Part shown: piece by piece, positions 7,996-16,951 of the stretch | Layout of the letters: every line of letters starts with the position of its first letter | Position numbering within the stretch: position 1 is the first letter of the stretch | NCBI RefSeq assembly: GCF_026891095.1 | Contig: NZ_JAPTNL010000018.1 | Span: forward strand, 1 to 64,000 | Length of the DNA: 64,000 bases | Reading direction: 5' to 3' | Source of the DNA: Roseovarius salincola | GTDB taxonomy: Bacteria > Pseudomonadota > Alphaproteobacteria > Rhodobacterales > Rhodobacteraceae | The notes under the pieces: model-generated | Told to the model about the DNA's origin: nothing | Database searches by the model: none | Seen by the model: only the letters and a program-made list of their open reading frames with translations | Program-made: the position numbers and the translations under genes

Positions 7996-10607
7996 AGATC
8001 CGCTCGATCACTCTCGACAATGTTCGCCGCTTCACCGAGCAGGTGCGCGTAGACGACATCGGCGACGGGCTGAACGTGCTTTGCGAGCCCAACGAGCAGG
8101 GCAAGTCGACGCTTTTTGACGCAATTCAGGCGTTGTTCTTCAAGCCCCATGGCTCGCGCGACAAAGATGTCACGGCGTTGCGCCCCCATGCTGGCGGCGC
8201 GCCGCAGGTGTCCACAGAGATCGAGGCCGAGGGCAAACGGTTCACCGTGATGAAGCGGTGGCTGCAGAAGCCCGCCGCGACGGTCCACCGCGATGGTACG
8301 CTGATCGCGCAAGCCGACGAGGCGGAGGCATGGATCGCGGACCTGCTTGGTGGGGATAACGGCGGACCCTCGGGCCTGATCTGGGTGCGGCAGGGTATGA
8401 CCGACCTGATGGGGGGCTCCAGAAAGGAACAGCAAGCAGCGCTGGAGGCGCGGCGCGACCTGATGTCATCGGTTGGCGCGGAGGTCGAGGCGATGACCGG
8501 CGGGCGGCGGATGGACATGGCGCTGGCGCAGTGCCGTGATGAACTGGCCGGCTACGCAACCAAGACAGGGCGGCCCTATGCCAATGGCCCGTGGAAGATT
8601 GCCATGGACCGGGTAGAGGAGCTGAGGGCGGAGCGCGACGCGCTGGCAGCGACGGCTGAGGATCTGCAAGGCGCTCTGGCCGAACGCAAACGGGCCCGGC
8701 GCGATCTTCGCGAACTGGAAGATCCCGAGGCAGTTGAGGATCGGCGGCAAAAGCTCGAATACGCGCGCACGGCCCATGCGGCGGCGGAACGCCATGCTCA
8801 GGACCTCGACGCCGAGGCGCACAAAGTGGAAATGGCCCGGCTGACAGCCGAGAACGCGCTGGCGCGGCTCGACGGGCTCCGGGAGGCCCGCGCCGAAAAG
8901 ACGAAAGCCGCGGAGTTGACGGCGACCGCAGAAGCCGACGCAAGCAACAGCAAGGCCGCGTTGGAGATGGAGCGCAGGTCACGAGACACAGCCGAGCGCA
9001 ACCTCGAAACCGCGCAGACCGAGCTGAAGGATGCCGAGGCCGCCCGCAACCTCGCCCTGCGCGCGCAGGCTGCCCGAGACGGCGCCGACCGACGGCGAGA
9101 ACTGGCGGCGCGGATCGCCGAGGCCGAGAAGACGCGTAGCGCTATGGAGATCGCCGCCGCGGCGGCGCGTTCCGGCCCGGATGCCAAGAGCCTGAGCCGG
9201 ATCGAAACTCTCGCCGCCAACCACGCCACGGCCGTCGCCGCGCGGGACGCTACGGCGACACAGGTCGTCGCCCATTACAACGAAGGCCACGTCGGCATGA
9301 TCCGCTCGGAGGACATGGCTTTGCCCGACGGGCAACCTGTACCCCTGCCCCGCGCCACGAGGTTCACCATCGAGGGTATTGGCGAGTTGGAGATCCGCCC
9401 CGGTGACGCGGGACATGACGACAGCTCGGTCGAGGCTGCTGCCACCGCCTTGCGCAAGGCACTCGACGCCATCGGCGCCGACGATCTGGACGCCGCCCGC
9501 AGAGCCGGCGCCGCCAGGGCCGAGGCGGAACGCAAAGCGGGTGAGGCGAAAGCTGTTCTGCAAAGCCTTGCCCCTGATGGGATCGACCCGCTGCGCGAGG
9601 CGCTGGCGAAAATCCCCCAGGTGGAGGACGACGCCGATGCCCCCGACCTGCACGAGGTAGAGGTGGCGCTGGAGGCGGCGCGCGCTGCCCACGAGCAGGC
9701 CCGCATTGCCCGTGACACCGCGTCGGAACGTGTATCGGACGCCCGCGAGGCAGCCACCGGCGCCGAGACCGCGCTCGGATCGCTGCAGGACCGTCTGCTG
9801 CGTGCCGAGGGCGCGCTGGCGAAATACGGTACGAGCACTGAAGAAACGCTGGCCTCCGAGGCGAGCCAAGCGGCCGAAGCGCTGGAGGCCGCCGCAAAGA
9901 GTCATGCCTCGAAGGCGGACAACGCCCCCGACCTCGCCGGCACTGAAGCGACGCTGAAACGGGCCGTCTCGGTCGACCAGGGCGCGCGGGACGAGATCGC
10001 CCGCCTGAAACCGCTACTCGCCCGGCTTGACGAACGCATCACCCGGTCTTCGGGCGATGCCGTCGAGGAACGGCTGGCCGAGACCGAAGAGGCGCTCGGC
10101 GCAGCCTCGGCCAGCCTCGCCCGGATCGAACACGAGGTGAAGGTGCTTCAGCGACTGGAGAAAGCGTTAGAGGCCGCCCGCACCGAGGCGCGCGATCGTT
10201 ACTTCACCCCCATCGCCCGAGAATTGAAGCCGCTCCTGCACCTGCTCTGGCCGGAGGCCGAGCTGACTTGGGGCGAGGAATCCCTGCTTCCCGACACGCT
10301 GATCCGGGACGGCCAAGAAGAGCCGATCGACATCCTGTCGGGCGGCACGCAGGAGCAGGTGGCGTTGCTTGTCCGGCTGGCCTTCGCCCGGATGCTGGCC
10401 GCCGCCGGGCGGGTCGCGCCGGTGATCCTCGACGATGCGCTGGTCTTCACCGATGACGACCGGATCGAGCGGATGTTCGACGCTCTGCACCGACAGGCGG
10501 GCGATTTGCAGATCATCGTCCTGACCTGCCGCCAGCGCGCCTTCCGCGATCTGGGCGGCAAGGCTCTGCGTCTGGCCGCGCCTGGAAACATGGAGCCGGC
10601 CGACTGA
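7992..10607 (+). CDS. YhaN-like AAA ATPase, partner of the YhaO nuclease
   Basis: This is an 871-residue SMC/Rad50-like ATPase. The Walker A is EPNEQGKST (residues 32-40). The C-terminal lobe has the signature LSGGTQEQVALLVRLAFARM and the Walker B VILDDALVFTDDDR. Between them are two long Ala/Glu/Arg-rich coiled-coil arms. The centre has no CxxC zinc hook; it carries a short beta-rich insert (around FTIEGIGELEIRPGD), as in YhaN rather than SbcC. It overlaps the upstream nuclease gene by 4 nt. The complex probably tethers and processes DNA ends in the cytoplasm. Confidence 0.85.
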   Translation: MKIRSITLDNVRRFTEQVRVDDIGDGLNVLCEPNEQGKSTLFDAIQALFFKPHGSRDKDVTALRPHAGGAPQVSTEIEAEGKRFTVMKRWLQKPAATVHRDGTLIAQADEAEAWIADLLGGDNGGPSGLIWVRQGMTDLMGGSRKEQQAALEARRDLMSSVGAEVEAMTGGRRMDMALAQCRDELAGYATKTGRPYANGPWKIAMDRVEELRAERDALAATAEDLQGALAERKRARRDLRELEDPEAVEDRRQKLEYARTAHAAAERHAQDLDAEAHKVEMARLTAENALARLDGLREARAEKTKAAELTATAEADASNSKAALEMERRSRDTAERNLETAQTELKDAEAARNLALRAQAARDGADRRRELAARIAEAEKTRSAMEIAAAAARSGPDAKSLSRIETLAANHATAVAARDATATQVVAHYNEGHVGMIRSEDMALPDGQPVPLPRATRFTIEGIGELEIRPGDAGHDDSSVEAAATALRKALDAIGADDLDAARRAGAARAEAERKAGEAKAVLQSLAPDGIDPLREALAKIPQVEDDADAPDLHEVEVALEAARAAHEQARIARDTASERVSDAREAATGAETALGSLQDRLLRAEGALAKYGTSTEETLASEASQAAEALEAAAKSHASKADNAPDLAGTEATLKRAVSVDQGARDEIARLKPLLARLDERITRSSGDAVEERLAETEEALGAASASLARIEHEVKVLQRLEKALEAARTEARDRYFTPIARELKPLLHLLWPEAELTWGEESLLPDTLIRDGQEEPIDILSGGTQEQVALLVRLAFARMLAAAGRVAPVILDDALVFTDDDRIERMFDALHRQAGDLQIIVLTCRQRAFRDLGGKALRLAAPGNMEPAD

Positions 10608-10672
10608 CAGAACGCCTTGGACTTCTCCCACACATGTGCCCGCGAACAATCAGACATTGAGGGAAAATCATT

Positions 10673-11344
10673 ATGTACAATGATGAACTACCGGAACCGC
10701 GTTACCGCGGCCGTCCATCCAGCGTAAAAACTTTGGAGAAACTTGGCCGGGAACAACTCTCACGGCATTTTTTCATGCGCAATTTCCTCTACTCGGAAAT
10801 AGGCGCATTCGAAGGCATCCCCAATATTCCTGATGATCCGGCACTTGCGGTGCGGGCGGGACGCGCCCTTGCCCAAACGCTGCTCGAACCGTTGGTGGAA
10901 ACATTTGGCCCAATCGAGGTGCGTTCGGCCTACCGATCCCCGGAGGTCAATGACTTCGGCAACCGGAATGGGCTGAACTGTGCATCGATCGAGGCCAACC
11001 GAGCCTCCCATATCTGGGATCAGCGGGATGCGGAAGGGAACCTCGGGGCGTGCAGCTCGATCGTCATTCCGTGGTTCGCCCGGAAATTCGAGGCCGGGCG
11101 CGACTGGAAGGATCTCGCGTGGTGGATGCACGATCACCTGGACTATCACGCCATGACCTTCTTCCCGACGCGCGCCGCCTTCAACCTGACTTGGCGAGAG
11201 AACCCGGAGCGCAAGATTTCATCTTGGATTGGGCCCACAAGGACCCTGCTGGCTTCCGGCTGCGAGCCCAATGAGCCTCTTGCCGCCCGGCAGCAGGGAT
11301 ATGCGGACTTTCCCACCTTTCGCGGCATCCGGTACCCGGAATGA
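10673..11344 (+). CDS. M15-peptidase-like uncharacterised protein
   Basis: This 223-residue protein belongs to a family I know only as uncharacterised, with a fold resembling M15 zinc D-Ala-D-Ala peptidases. Visible family motifs are RSAYRSPEVND, HIWDQRD, VIPWF, WWMHDHLDYH and AAFNLTWRENP. The HIWD and HDHLDYH motifs could supply zinc ligands. No signal peptide is present, so a periplasmic cell-wall role is unlikely as it stands. It follows the YhaN gene by 65 nt on the same strand and may belong to the same operon. The substrate is unknown. Confidence 0.65.
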   Translation: MYNDELPEPRYRGRPSSVKTLEKLGREQLSRHFFMRNFLYSEIGAFEGIPNIPDDPALAVRAGRALAQTLLEPLVETFGPIEVRSAYRSPEVNDFGNRNGLNCASIEANRASHIWDQRDAEGNLGACSSIVIPWFARKFEAGRDWKDLAWWMHDHLDYHAMTFFPTRAAFNLTWRENPERKISSWIGPTRTLLASGCEPNEPLAARQQGYADFPTFRGIRYPE

Positions 11345-11397
11345 AGTGGCACAGCACCAGCATCCACGAGCGTATCTGTCGCCGCTATGCAGCTTCA

Positions 11398-11880
11398 TCA
11401 GACCGGCCATTTGCTGCAGTGCAAACCCGCAACCGCTTGTTCCAATAAGCAGAAATTCCAGTCTTTCTGGTCCGCGATTTCATCGAGTAGGCTGTCCAGG
11501 AACCGGAGGCAGGCGTCTATCTGCCCGATTTCGACGAACTCGTCTGCCTTGTGGGCCTGCTTGATCGAGCCCGGGCCTACGATCACTGCAGGGATTCGGC
11601 CTTCCACCTCAAAGATGCAGCCCTCAGAACCGTAAGAGACCTTGCCAGACCATTCGGGCATTATCACGCGCAGCTCGCCGAATGCGTCGGTGCCACTTGC
11701 ATCGCTCATCGCCGGGTAAGCGGGAAAAGAAAAGCTCGCAACTCCGGCTTCGTGCTGTGCAATAGATGGGAAATCATTCTTTGGCAATTCACCGAGACGG
11801 TCATAGGTGCAACGCGTGGTCATATACTGCCATCCGTACCACTCCGAATCTTCCTGGCGTGTTTCGGATTGGGGACGCAA
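11398..11880 (-). pseudogene. Truncated M20 peptidase (ArgE-like) C-terminal fragment
   Basis: About 75 residues match the end of acetylornithine deacetylase/M20 peptidases: KVSYGSEGCIFEVEGRIPAV, then VGPGSIKQAHKADEFVEIGQ. The open frame continues upstream, but its first ~70 residues do not resemble the rest of an M20 enzyme, and the catalytic N-terminal domain is missing. The fragment therefore cannot be functional. It lies about 90 nt from a putative transposon terminus at 11971, so insertion or a linked deletion may have removed the 5' part. Confidence 0.65.
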
Positions 11881-11970
11881 AGACGCTATGTCGCCCGTTC
11901 TGTCGAATCGATTTTCTCCGATAAGGCAGGCTTCGAACCTCCATCACATTTTTCAAAACCATCAGGCGTG

Positions 11971-11990
11971 TGTCATTTTCGCCACGCGAC
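11971..11990 (+). repeat. Putative transposon terminal inverted repeat
   Basis: The sequence TGTCATTTTCGCCACGCGAC closely resembles the published termini of Tn402/Tn5053-type elements, which begin TGTCATTTTC or TGTCGTTTTC and have CGAC about 16-20 nt in. It faces rightward toward tnsABC, as expected for the tnsA-proximal end of a Tn7-like element. The matching far end was not found by eye. Confidence 0.45.
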
Positions 11991-12257
11991 AATCCGAGTG
12001 TCGCCGGAGATTTCGTAGATGAGACAGACGCGAAGGGGCCGGCGCAGATGTTTTTTTTGGCGCGAGATGGAGGTCGGCAGAGAAAATAACACAAAAACAG
12101 CACCTTGGGCTTCACTGGTATCAACCATCTCCGCTCGGAAGGAATTTTTAGAGAAAAATTTTGGGCAAAATCAGCAGTTGCCCGAGGTGGCGTGCTGGGT
12201 ACTTTGACCCTCGAAACGAGGCCCGGGACGGCGGATTTCACAGGTCAACTCGACCGG

Positions 12258-12279
12258 GTCGTTTCGCCGAAAATGTAAC
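12258..12279 (-). repeat. Inverted copy of the transposon-end-like sequence
   Basis: Read on the reverse strand from 12279, this is GTTACATTTTCGGCGAAACG. It shares CATTTTCG and a downstream CGAC with the 11971 terminus. It could be an internal transposase-binding site, the end of a second element, or one end of a ~309-nt non-autonomous unit. Confidence 0.3.
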
Positions 12280-12540
12280 CAGCCAATGTCCTGGCTGCCC
12301 AACCCAAGAGACCGGGCAAGCCGCAGGAAACACGATTGAGAGAGAATGGAGGAAGAAGTGGATGTCAAGAGCTGACTACACAGTCTAATCAATCGGATCT
12401 TTAGATCCATAACCTTGAAATGACCGACAACTAAGAGCCAATCGGTTCATTTCAACAAATCCCGAAAATACGGCCGCCGCCTTCGGGCAGCGTCGGACCG
12501 AGGTCCGGCGGGTGGCCTTCCTATGCGAAAGGAAATCAAA

Positions 12541-13371
12541 ATGCCGATTTATTCGGAGGATAATGTGTTGCCCGGAGAAACACTGGCGGATCGTGACGCA
12601 ACGAAACGCGAGTATCTCGAAACAGAAGATACCGTCATCGATCATGACTCGTGGAACTACTCACTCCCGAAACTCCCTCGCGCAAGCGCGCTCTCACTCG
12701 GTGAGATCCGCGATGTTCTCTCCTTCGATGGGGTTCGGAACCCGAGTGCACGCAGCAATACCTCACACAAGGTCTTTCTGACCTACCGCACCCCGGCAAA
12801 CGATTGGCAGCCGAAGGTTGGCATCGCTGAAAGCGCCGCTGAGGCGGCACCAGGGTTGGAGGCGGTGATGTCCCGCGAGATCTACGATGTCACGTTTCAA
12901 CCCCTCACCGTTCATTACCGCGACGAGGACGGTGTCCGGCGTTCATATACTCACGACCTGCAGATCACTTTCCGGAATGGGTACAGGCGGCTGATTTTCG
13001 TTCGTAATGAAGAAAGCCTCAAGAAGCCCAAGACACAGCGTCAGATCAACGCAATCGTGGCCGCCACGCCCAAGCACGCCGCCAACGACATGATTGTGGT
13101 CAATGCGAATGACTACACGCGTCAGCGTCGTGACAATCTAATGCGGATGCATCACTTCGTGTTTAACCCGGATCCACAGGCTGATGAGGCCCTGCTGGAG
13201 ACCGCACTTTCGGTCAAGTCTTTCTATTACATGAAGGACCTCTTCCCACACGCGCCTGTCTCCACACCACGCGCATTTGCCGCCTGCTACCGGCTGATCG
13301 CCCAAGGTGCGTTCCGCGCCAACCTCGACCATGTGTTGTGGGAAAATTCTCAGATCGAGGTGGCGGCATGA
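12541..13371 (+). CDS. tnsA: TnsA-like transposon endonuclease
   Basis: This is a ~276-residue protein, the first gene of tnsABC. TnsA makes the 5'-strand cuts at the ends of Tn7-like elements. The restriction-endonuclease-like core is recognisable: MSREIYDVTFQPLTVHYRD, then SYTHDLQI, then RRLIFVRNEES. The Glu of SREIY and the Asp of THD occupy the first two catalytic positions. The third element, normally (Q/E)xK, reads FVR, so the catalytic Lys appears to be Arg. I prefer the start at 12541 because AAGGAA lies 7-8 nt upstream; 12523 is possible. The stop overlaps tnsB as ATGA. Confidence 0.75.
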   Translation: MPIYSEDNVLPGETLADRDATKREYLETEDTVIDHDSWNYSLPKLPRASALSLGEIRDVLSFDGVRNPSARSNTSHKVFLTYRTPANDWQPKVGIAESAAEAAPGLEAVMSREIYDVTFQPLTVHYRDEDGVRRSYTHDLQITFRNGYRRLIFVRNEESLKKPKTQRQINAIVAATPKHAANDMIVVNANDYTRQRRDNLMRMHHFVFNPDPQADEALLETALSVKSFYYMKDLFPHAPVSTPRAFAACYRLIAQGAFRANLDHVLWENSQIEVAA

Positions 13372-15716
13372 CAGTGGTTCCACGATATAACTTCCTTCCC
13401 GGAACCGAAATGACGCTCCTGGAGCGCCCGGTGGTGATTTCCGGACAGAATGCGCACGGATACAAGGTGGTTGGCCGTGACGATGGGATCACCACTGTTC
13501 TGCCCTTTGCCAAGTTGGTCGAACAGCTCAAGCTTCCAGGAGCGACAATTGATACGGCTTTGCCAGAGAACGGTGCGCGTCTGAAACAACGGCTTGGCGG
13601 ATACGCTTCATCCGAAGCTCTCTCCAAGGATCAACGCGAAATTGGCAGATTTCATCTGGCGATGTGCCAGGGGATGTTGGCCTATCGCGCACAAATCCGT
13701 GCCGAACGCGGCGATCCGAACTTCGAGCTTTCGGATCGAATTGCCGACCGCCCGGCCGCGCGTCGCTTCTTTGCTGCCGTTGCAAGTGAAATCTTCGGAG
13801 AAAAGGTGCTGATCAACCCACCTCGGGGTGGGCGCTCAAAGGGCATGTATCTGTATAAGGGACGCACTTTGATGAGGTATTTCAGGGTTTTTGAAAGCCT
13901 GGCGCCTGACGAGTCCCCGATTGATGCTTTGGTCACATTGGATCACCTCAAGGGCAATCGTACAGATAAGATTGGCCTGCGACTTCGTGAATTGATGACC
14001 GAGGTTTGGGACAACTTCGGTCTGGACCAGAAAAAGCCCACAGTTTCCAATGTCCACAAGCGTCTTGAGACACGCATCTGGGAAGAAAACAAGAAGCGTG
14101 CCCGCAATGAGTTGCCCAAACTTATAGTGCCGTCCCAAAAGACGCTGCGTGACCATCGGGACCTTCTCTTAACCCCAACTGAGCAATTGGTCGCGACTGA
14201 AGGCCTCCGCCAAGCCCGTAACAAACGCGGGCGTGGAAGCACCGATTTGCGAGCTCTCATGATTGGGGAACTGGTGGAAATCGATGAATGCAAGATTTCC
14301 CTCATAGCTTCGGCAAAGTTGGCTGGCTTCTGGGAGCGCATGTCCGACGATGAAAAAGAAGCGCTGGATAATTTGGATAAGTATATCAAATCCCGGTTCT
14401 GGATCTTGGTCATGATAGACGTGGCGACCCGCATGCCCCTCGCTTGGGTGATTTCGGAAACCCCGAATTCAGAAGCCACGTTGGCACTCTTCCGAATGGC
14501 AACTCGTGACAAGACCAGGGAAAAGCGCCTTTACGGATGTAGTGGAGAACCGGCCGCCGCAGTTGGCCTGATGCACGTGAAGAACGACAATGGGTCAGGC
14601 TTGCGCAATTCGACAGCAGTCGGAGCGCTTATGGGCATCGGAAGTATCAACACCGTTACACGGACCTATTCTTCGACGGACCGGGCTACCATGGAGCGTT
14701 TATTCGGGACGGTCGAGCTGGACATTTTTAAGCTTTTGCCCGGCTATACCGGCGGCCGGCCGGGCGAACTGCCCGGTTATGACGCCATGGCAAACGGTGT
14801 TCTCACGGTCGAGCAGCTCCATGAAATCATTACGCGATACTTTGTCGACGAATATCCTTCCACCCGTCACTACGGCGTCGGGATGGGCGGACGCCGCCCC
14901 CGTGACGTCTATGAAACCATCAACGAGACCCGCGGCCACATACCGCTGATTGATCCGCATAATCGGCGAATTCATCTCGGGTGGGAGCAAGAAGTCACCC
15001 CCACGGATGAGGGCGTCCGGTTATTTCAGGGCATCTGGTTCAACTCCGATGAACTACAGAAGAAACGTGATGAATACAGAGTTAAAGGAAAGGTGAAGGT
15101 CTTTGTCGATCCCGACAATATGAACTCCGCAACTGTTGTGTTGCCCAAGGTGAAGGAGCCAGTCGAAGTTCACCTTCAGATGACGGCTTTTGCAGATATG
15201 ACGCTTCCGGAAATCCTTCGACTTATGGCCGAACAAAGGCGGGAAGATCCGGAATCCGCAGCCTTCCATGAGGACCGGGTGATGCGTACGCGCAAGCAGC
15301 GGTATGATCAAATTACCGCCATCGGTGTGGAACATAATCTGCCTCGCAGCTACTCGACGATTGCTGAATGCAAAGCTATGGCAAAGGCGGTCTTCTCCGG
15401 TGCGCGGGTGATCCCGTCACAACCGATCCTTGGAACAACTCGACCGGGAGCGATCACAGATCTTCAGCCATCCGAAGGAGTATATCGTATTGGCCATGAC
15501 GAGGCGCCAATCGACGGGAAGGTGACGAATGATCCCGCCCGGGCAGCGGACAATACCGGCTCCAAAGATCCTGATATAGGCGCTCTCACGAAATTCGAAC
15601 CGCCCAATTCTAATTCGGCATCCGGAGGGTCGTCCCGCAATGCCCAGTTGCTGGGAAAGCCGTCGACCTCCGACGTGATCTTGCCGCGCCCCAAAAACCT
15701 GAAAGACCTCGAATAA
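13368..15716 (+). CDS. tnsB: TnsB-like DDE transposase
   Basis: This is a 782-residue Mu/TnsB/TniA-type integrase that joins the element ends to target DNA. The DDE triad is visible as Asp306 (VEIDECK), Asp407 (KNDNGSG) and Glu443 (ATMERLFG), with normal spacing. N-terminal helix-turn-helix regions precede the core, and a beta-barrel-like segment (residues ~520-600) follows. The C-terminal ~60 residues are rich in Pro, Asn and Ser and low in order, as expected for a tail that contacts the ATPase. It overlaps tnsA by 4 nt and tnsC by 1 nt. The length is within the TnsB range and the frame looks intact. Confidence 0.9.
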   Translation: MTVVPRYNFLPGTEMTLLERPVVISGQNAHGYKVVGRDDGITTVLPFAKLVEQLKLPGATIDTALPENGARLKQRLGGYASSEALSKDQREIGRFHLAMCQGMLAYRAQIRAERGDPNFELSDRIADRPAARRFFAAVASEIFGEKVLINPPRGGRSKGMYLYKGRTLMRYFRVFESLAPDESPIDALVTLDHLKGNRTDKIGLRLRELMTEVWDNFGLDQKKPTVSNVHKRLETRIWEENKKRARNELPKLIVPSQKTLRDHRDLLLTPTEQLVATEGLRQARNKRGRGSTDLRALMIGELVEIDECKISLIASAKLAGFWERMSDDEKEALDNLDKYIKSRFWILVMIDVATRMPLAWVISETPNSEATLALFRMATRDKTREKRLYGCSGEPAAAVGLMHVKNDNGSGLRNSTAVGALMGIGSINTVTRTYSSTDRATMERLFGTVELDIFKLLPGYTGGRPGELPGYDAMANGVLTVEQLHEIITRYFVDEYPSTRHYGVGMGGRRPRDVYETINETRGHIPLIDPHNRRIHLGWEQEVTPTDEGVRLFQGIWFNSDELQKKRDEYRVKGKVKVFVDPDNMNSATVVLPKVKEPVEVHLQMTAFADMTLPEILRLMAEQRREDPESAAFHEDRVMRTRKQRYDQITAIGVEHNLPRSYSTIAECKAMAKAVFSGARVIPSQPILGTTRPGAITDLQPSEGVYRIGHDEAPIDGKVTNDPARAADNTGSKDPDIGALTKFEPPNSNSASGGSSRNAQLLGKPSTSDVILPRPKNLKDLE

Positions 15717-16678
15717 TGGCTTTTATCAATCAACAAGTAGTGAAGGCTTCCGCGCCTCTGAAGGCAGCCCATTTTCCGTTCCCCAGAGGAGAGAAACTGT
15801 TCGAGGCGATATCTTGGTGTGCGACGGATTATTATACCAAGGCATCGTCAGGGAAGCCTTTCGAAGCGCGGGGCGTGCTCGTCATTGGCGAGTCGCGCCA
15901 AGGTAAATCCCACGAAATCCTGCGTCTGCGCACAAAATTCAACGACGGATCGGTGATTATGCCCGACGGTCGCCCCGCAAAAATCATTCACTGCTTTCTC
16001 TCTGGCAAGATCACCTGGAAGGACTTGGGCGTTAATATCCTGGAGCTCCTCGGCTATAAATTGAAAGGCCGCCGCACTCAGGCTGCCATCTGGGAGATGG
16101 TCCACACATACGCCGAGCTTCAGGGCGTGGTCGGCATTCATTTCGACGAGTGCCAACACGTTTTCACAGAAGAGGGATACCGAACCAACCAGCAAATACT
16201 CGACAGTTTCAAAACGCTCTTGAAGGAGCCACGCTGGCCCCTGATGTTGATCCTATCAGGCATCCCGAGCCTCGCCACGCATGTCGCCAAAGAAGAACAG
16301 CTGGCCCGACTCCTAAGAACAGTTCATTTTGAGAAAATCGACCTGACCCGACAGGCCGATATGGATGAAATTTTGCAGTTGACCTTCAGCTACGCGGAGA
16401 AGGCAGGGCTGGACTTTAACCCTCTTGCGACGAGTGATTTTTTCGAACGTCTCGCCTTCGCCTGCTGCGACCGCTGGGGGTTGGTCATCGAGATGCTGAT
16501 CGAGGCGTTCACGCATTGTCAGATCCTTGGCGACACGGTTTGCGCGACGGAACATTTTTCTCATGCGTACGCGAAAACCTACTCGACCCCGATCGGCTAT
16601 TCGCCCTTCACCATGCCGAATTATCGTGACAGCTTCAACCAAGACAAGTTGATGGACATTCTAAAACAGACGCGCTGA
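15716..16678 (+). CDS. tnsC: TnsC/TniB-like AAA+ transposition ATPase
   Basis: This is a 320-residue AAA+ regulator that links target selection to the transposase. Walker A is GESRQGKSH with Lys64, and Walker B is VVGIHFDECQH with Asp144-Glu145. Sensor-like LILSGIPSL follows. The start ATG shares its A with the tnsB stop (TAATG). It is followed by an intrinsic terminator at 16702, which ends the operon. No tniQ/tnsD gene lies next to it, unlike most Tn7-like elements. Confidence 0.85.
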   Translation: MAFINQQVVKASAPLKAAHFPFPRGEKLFEAISWCATDYYTKASSGKPFEARGVLVIGESRQGKSHEILRLRTKFNDGSVIMPDGRPAKIIHCFLSGKITWKDLGVNILELLGYKLKGRRTQAAIWEMVHTYAELQGVVGIHFDECQHVFTEEGYRTNQQILDSFKTLLKEPRWPLMLILSGIPSLATHVAKEEQLARLLRTVHFEKIDLTRQADMDEILQLTFSYAEKAGLDFNPLATSDFFERLAFACCDRWGLVIEMLIEAFTHCQILGDTVCATEHFSHAYAKTYSTPIGYSPFTMPNYRDSFNQDKLMDILKQTR

Positions 16679-16701
16679 TTTCTTCGAAATCATCTAAAGA
16701 T

Positions 16702-16728
16702 AAAGGCTCGCTTAGGCGGGCCTTTTCT
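16702..16728 (+). terminator. Intrinsic terminator after tnsC
   Basis: AAAGGCTCGC pairs with GGCGGGCCTTT around a short TTA loop (one mismatch) and is followed by a T-rich run. It lies 23 nt after the tnsC stop. Confidence 0.7.
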
Positions 16729-16918
16729 TTTGCCTTCTTCACATTCAGGTGCGCACACATATCGTCCCAACGCGCATGCTTATGACATTCGCATTCGATG
16801 ATGTAAAATATAATATAAATATATCAATCACTTACCTATGGTGATTCGCGTGGCGAATCTGTGAAGTGCGCACTCTTATGCCCCATTGGCACGGGTTGCG
16901 GTTTGACATGAATCAAGG

Positions 16919-16940
16919 CGCATATGCGTCTGGGCGCATA
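16919..16940. promoter_or_regulatory. Putative ArsR operator
   Basis: CGCATATGCG is a perfect 10-nt palindrome (16919-16928). It overlaps the inverted repeat TATGCG-N6-CGCATA (16923-16940). A TTGACA-like hexamer lies at 16903. The position, 12 nt before the arsR start, fits an autorepressor site. Confidence 0.5.
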
Positions 16941-16951
16941 AACATGCACCC

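Larger units (their letters stand above)
11881..12540. other. 660-nt gap holding putative transposon end
   Basis: No gene is supported. The region holds a Tn402-like terminus at 11971 and an inverted look-alike at 12258-12279. It also has an AT-rich tract around 12140-12170 and the upstream region of the tnsABC operon. A reverse 146-codon frame (11801-12241) is not protein-like. Confidence 0.4.

Noticed and set aside
11801-12241. A 146-codon minus-strand frame over the transposon terminus.
   Set aside because: It crosses the putative element boundary and overlaps the M20 fragment; no domain is visible.
16679-16951. AT-rich segment and GATTCGC/GCGAATC hairpin after tnsC as the far transposon end.
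   Set aside because: No sequence like the inverted complement of TGTCATTTTCGCC was found there, so the far end cannot be placed.
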